Below, one piece after another: positions 62,194 through 64,000 of a stretch of DNA of 64,000 bases. The notes under the pieces are model-generated. The model made no database searches. It was not told the DNA's origin and worked only from the letters and a program-made list of their open reading frames with translations. The DNA is taken from assembly GCF_001029445.1 (NCBI RefSeq), contig NZ_LDOT01000021.1, forward strand, positions 40,238 through 104,237, in the 5' to 3' direction. Source of the DNA: Photobacterium aquae. GTDB taxonomy: Bacteria > Pseudomonadota > Gammaproteobacteria > Enterobacterales > Vibrionaceae. The first letter of the stretch is position 1; every line of letters starts with the position of its first letter. A program made the translations under genes and the position numbers.

Positions 62194-62606
62194 ACCTGTT
62201 TCCTTTTAATAAAAAAGCAATCTAAGCCTTAGTAGCAGGTAAGTATATTATGGTTGCAACTTCTTGAAAAGATATAGTTTATAGCGATATGTCCAATTGG
62301 TGTAAATAGCAGTCTCTGTAAATGATATAGCAAGTGCTTATATAAGCCTTTAATCAGTGAAAAATTGATAAATAACATCTAAATAGGTTTGAAACTAAAA
62401 TATAAAATAAGAATGACGATGCTTATTAACTGAAGGACATATATGATTATTTTAATTTATTCCATACAAGAATAATCTTGGTTTGCGATGTCTGTCTGAA
62501 ATTGGATAGTGAACAGGTTTTAATGATTGCAATATCCCCGTTTTGCTGAGGCATTAATATAATGGAACTTGTGTTGATATGGCGATGAACTATCCCAAAT
62601 CTATTA
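62194..62606. other. AT-rich intergenic region
   Basis: About 410 bases upstream of the yjf-type operon. It must contain its promoter; I see no clear operator or sigma-54/sigma-E-type consensus. Confidence 0.4.
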
Positions 62607-63083
62607 TTATTGCTGGAATATGAACTGGTTTATCCCCTTGCCTAGCAGGCGAGGAAGAACATCTTCTTTGGTTTGCTTTCCCAGCTGACTTTCGATGTGA
62701 TGTTCAAGCTGATGCCAGCCGAGTTGTGCTTGTTGCTTGGCATAATGCTGGGAGTTATTGCTGATCAGTAACTGAATGATAGCCTTGAAACGTGGTTGTT
62801 GTATGGCTCTGCCAAATGATGCTGCTAGCCTTTCGCTGCTTGTCAGATCAAGGGGGGCAATTAAAGAGGCGAATATCTCCTGACCGAGATCGAGTGTGGT
62901 GAGGAAATGATCTTTTTTGTGGAAGTGGTTAAGGATCCCACCGCGTGACAGGCCGGTCATATGTTGTAGCCGTGTATAGGTCATTTTTTCGAAACCGATG
63001 TGCGGGTCGAGTAAACAGTGAATAACTGCTTGGGTTATACGGTGTCTGGTTTTGGCCGATTCTTCCGCTGTTACTTTTGCCAC
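62607..63083 (-). CDS. TetR-family transcriptional regulator
   Basis: 158 residues if GTG 63083 is the start (AGGGA nine bases upstream); a TTG at 63119 is the other choice. The TetR helix-turn-helix is FEKMTYTRLQHMTGLSRGGILNHFHKKDHFL. The ligand domain is short. Its upstream region also bounds the tkt gene, but no palindrome was identified. Targets unknown. Confidence 0.75.
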   Translation of the reverse strand: MAKVTAEESAKTRHRITQAVIHCLLDPHIGFEKMTYTRLQHMTGLSRGGILNHFHKKDHFLTTLDLGQEIFASLIAPLDLTSSERLAASFGRAIQQPRFKAIIQLLISNNSQHYAKQQAQLGWHQLEHHIESQLGKQTKEDVLPRLLGKGINQFIFQQ

Positions 63084-63541
63084 GTGGTGAATCCCTATTG
63101 TAAATTGTGGTATGTGCAATTTTAAGTACAGCGTACGCTATATGGATTGTAGAATCAACCGGATGGAATTTAGGGATTAATAGGGCCATATCAACTGATT
63201 TTATAATTGACCGTGTGTACCTAATATAGTTGTTGGGTAACTTGTTAATTACTCAAGTTTTATATGATGATGATTATATAAAAGGCGTGTTTTTCATTTT
63301 CTAGTTGTGCTAGCTGTTAACAAAGGTTGCCATAATAAAATCAGCGCTGTAACGACGTGGAGGGCTTGTTGGTGGTCAAACGTTGCTTAGTTATCTGAAT
63401 AAATATAGTTAATGGTTCGATAGGTTAGGTTTTGTTATATATGGGGTAACAGTATCCCTATGCTTTTGATTTATTGTCCTAAATTGTATCAAGGCATTAA
63501 TTATGGCTAGCATAATCGCACTCGCTTGCTGCTAGAAACAA
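63084..63541. other. AT-rich intergenic region, no gene seen
   Basis: About 450 bases between the regulator and tkt. A ten-codon frame near 63504 has no ribosome site and is not counted. Confidence 0.5.
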
Positions 63542-63575
63542 CAAAGCCAGACGATATGTCTGGCTTTGGTTTTTA
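63542..63575 (-). terminator. tkt terminator (usable on both strands)
   Basis: An 11-bp stem (63542-63552 with 63558-63568) with a short loop; on the minus strand the stem runs into TTGTTGTTT, and on the plus strand into GTTTTTA. Confidence 0.8.
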
Positions 63576-63604
63576 TAGGCTGCAAATAGCGCTTAGGGGA
63601 TTAA

Positions 63605-64000
63605 TTAGCCCAGAAGCTCTTTAGCCGTTGCCACTGCATTTTCAGTGGTGAAGCCGAACATCTTGAACAGCTCATCGGCAGGTGCTGACTCACCGAAGGT
63701 GTTCATGCCGATGATGCGGCCGTCGAAACCAACGTACTTGTACCAGAAGTCTGCGATACCCGCTTCGATAGCAACACGCGCAGTCACGTCAGATGGCAGT
63801 ACAGCTTCGCGGTAGGCTGCATCTTGCTTGTCGAATACATCAGTTGCAGGCATAGAAACAACGCGAACCTGACGGCCTTCAGCGGTCAGCTGTGCTGCTG
63901 CTTCTACGGCTAGCTCAACTTCAGAACCTGTCGCGATAAAGATAAGCTCAGGCTTGCCAGCACAATCTTTCAGGATGTAACCACCCTTGGCGATATCAGC
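63605..64000 (-). CDS. tkt: Transketolase, C-terminal part
   Basis: The frame runs off the right edge. The visible 131 residues are the C-terminal domain of transketolase: [35 protein letters not shown], then YREAVLP and [28 protein letters not shown]. Transketolase moves two-carbon units between sugar phosphates in the pentose phosphate pathway using thiamine diphosphate. Confidence 0.95.
   Translation of the reverse strand, partial: ADIAKGGYILKDCAGKPELIFIATGSEVELAVEAAAQLTAEGRQVRVVSMPATDVFDKQDAAYREAVLPSDVTARVAIEAGIADFWYKYVGFDGRIIGMNTFGESAPADELFKMFGFTTENAVATAKELLG

Noticed and set aside
1..64000. CRISPR arrays, complete insertion sequences, rRNA or tRNA genes
   Set aside because: No regularly spaced repeats, no transposase-length ORF with inverted ends and no tRNA-like cloverleaf were found on either strand; the only mobile-type traces are Rhs fragments and a regulator remnant.

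Overview
The window looks like a chromosomal segment of a marine, moderately halophilic gammaproteobacterium of the Vibrionaceae, most likely Photobacterium or a close relative. The evidence is the ectABC-aspartokinase cluster beside a proVWX betaine transporter, the AdiA-type decarboxylase with a PotE-type antiporter, the yjfIJKLM-type cluster, short AT-rich spacers and Vibrio-like proteins throughout. The genus is inferred from gene content and protein resemblance; no rRNA or tRNA gene is present to settle it.

Layout. 1-2.9 kb: end of a sugar-efflux MFS gene, an IolE-like TIM-barrel gene, a small membrane protein and a PACE efflux protein. 3-13.3 kb: an assimilatory nitrate/nitrite module, with nasA on the minus strand and, divergently, cobA-nirB-nirD-narK-type transporter and a PP2C phosphatase/Ser-Thr kinase fusion. 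13.3-20.1 kb: mixed genes (enoyl-CoA isomerase-like, lipoprotein, LuxR-type regulator, DUF2235 hydrolase, ClbS/DfsB-like, acetyltransferase, DUF6404-like), including an unlisted 37-codon membrane peptide gene followed by a branched RNA structure ending in a U-tract. 20.5-29.9 kb: murQ, then an iron-linked block with a Fur-box-controlled fagA-like/fumC pair, an M16 lipoprotein protease downstream of a TonB-dependent receptor that itself has a Fur-like site, and a membrane-anchored LAS-type peptidase. 30.2-34 kb: an AT-rich accessory island with a tandem 165-bp-period repeat that carries promoters and a foldable RNA, then a graveyard of Rhs core fragments, orphan toxin tips and immunity-like genes. 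34.1-38 kb: mgtE, a metalloprotease-like lipoprotein and an ArsP-like permease with twin operator palindromes. 38.3-42.2 kb: arginine decarboxylase and antiporter (acid response). 43-44.3 kb: rimK and its retropepsin-like partner. 44.6-52.8 kb: osmoprotection (ectABC-ask, proVWX, a MarR regulator). 52.8-58.1 kb: an unrecognised 1184-residue protein and a dihaem peroxidase. 58.3-62.2 kb: yjfMLK-K+ channel-yjfJI envelope-stress-type cluster. 62.6-64 kb: a TetR-type regulator and the 3' end of tkt.

The strongest leads for something undescribed are the tandem promoter-plus-RNA repeats (30730-31050), the peptide gene with three-way-junction RNA (18790-19030), the 1184-residue protein next to the osmoregulator, the kinase/phosphatase fusion in the nitrate operon, the receptor/M16 protease pair that resembles protease-associated import systems, and the orphan Rhs tip array. 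All functional statements are from reading sequence and remembered family features; no database search was run.
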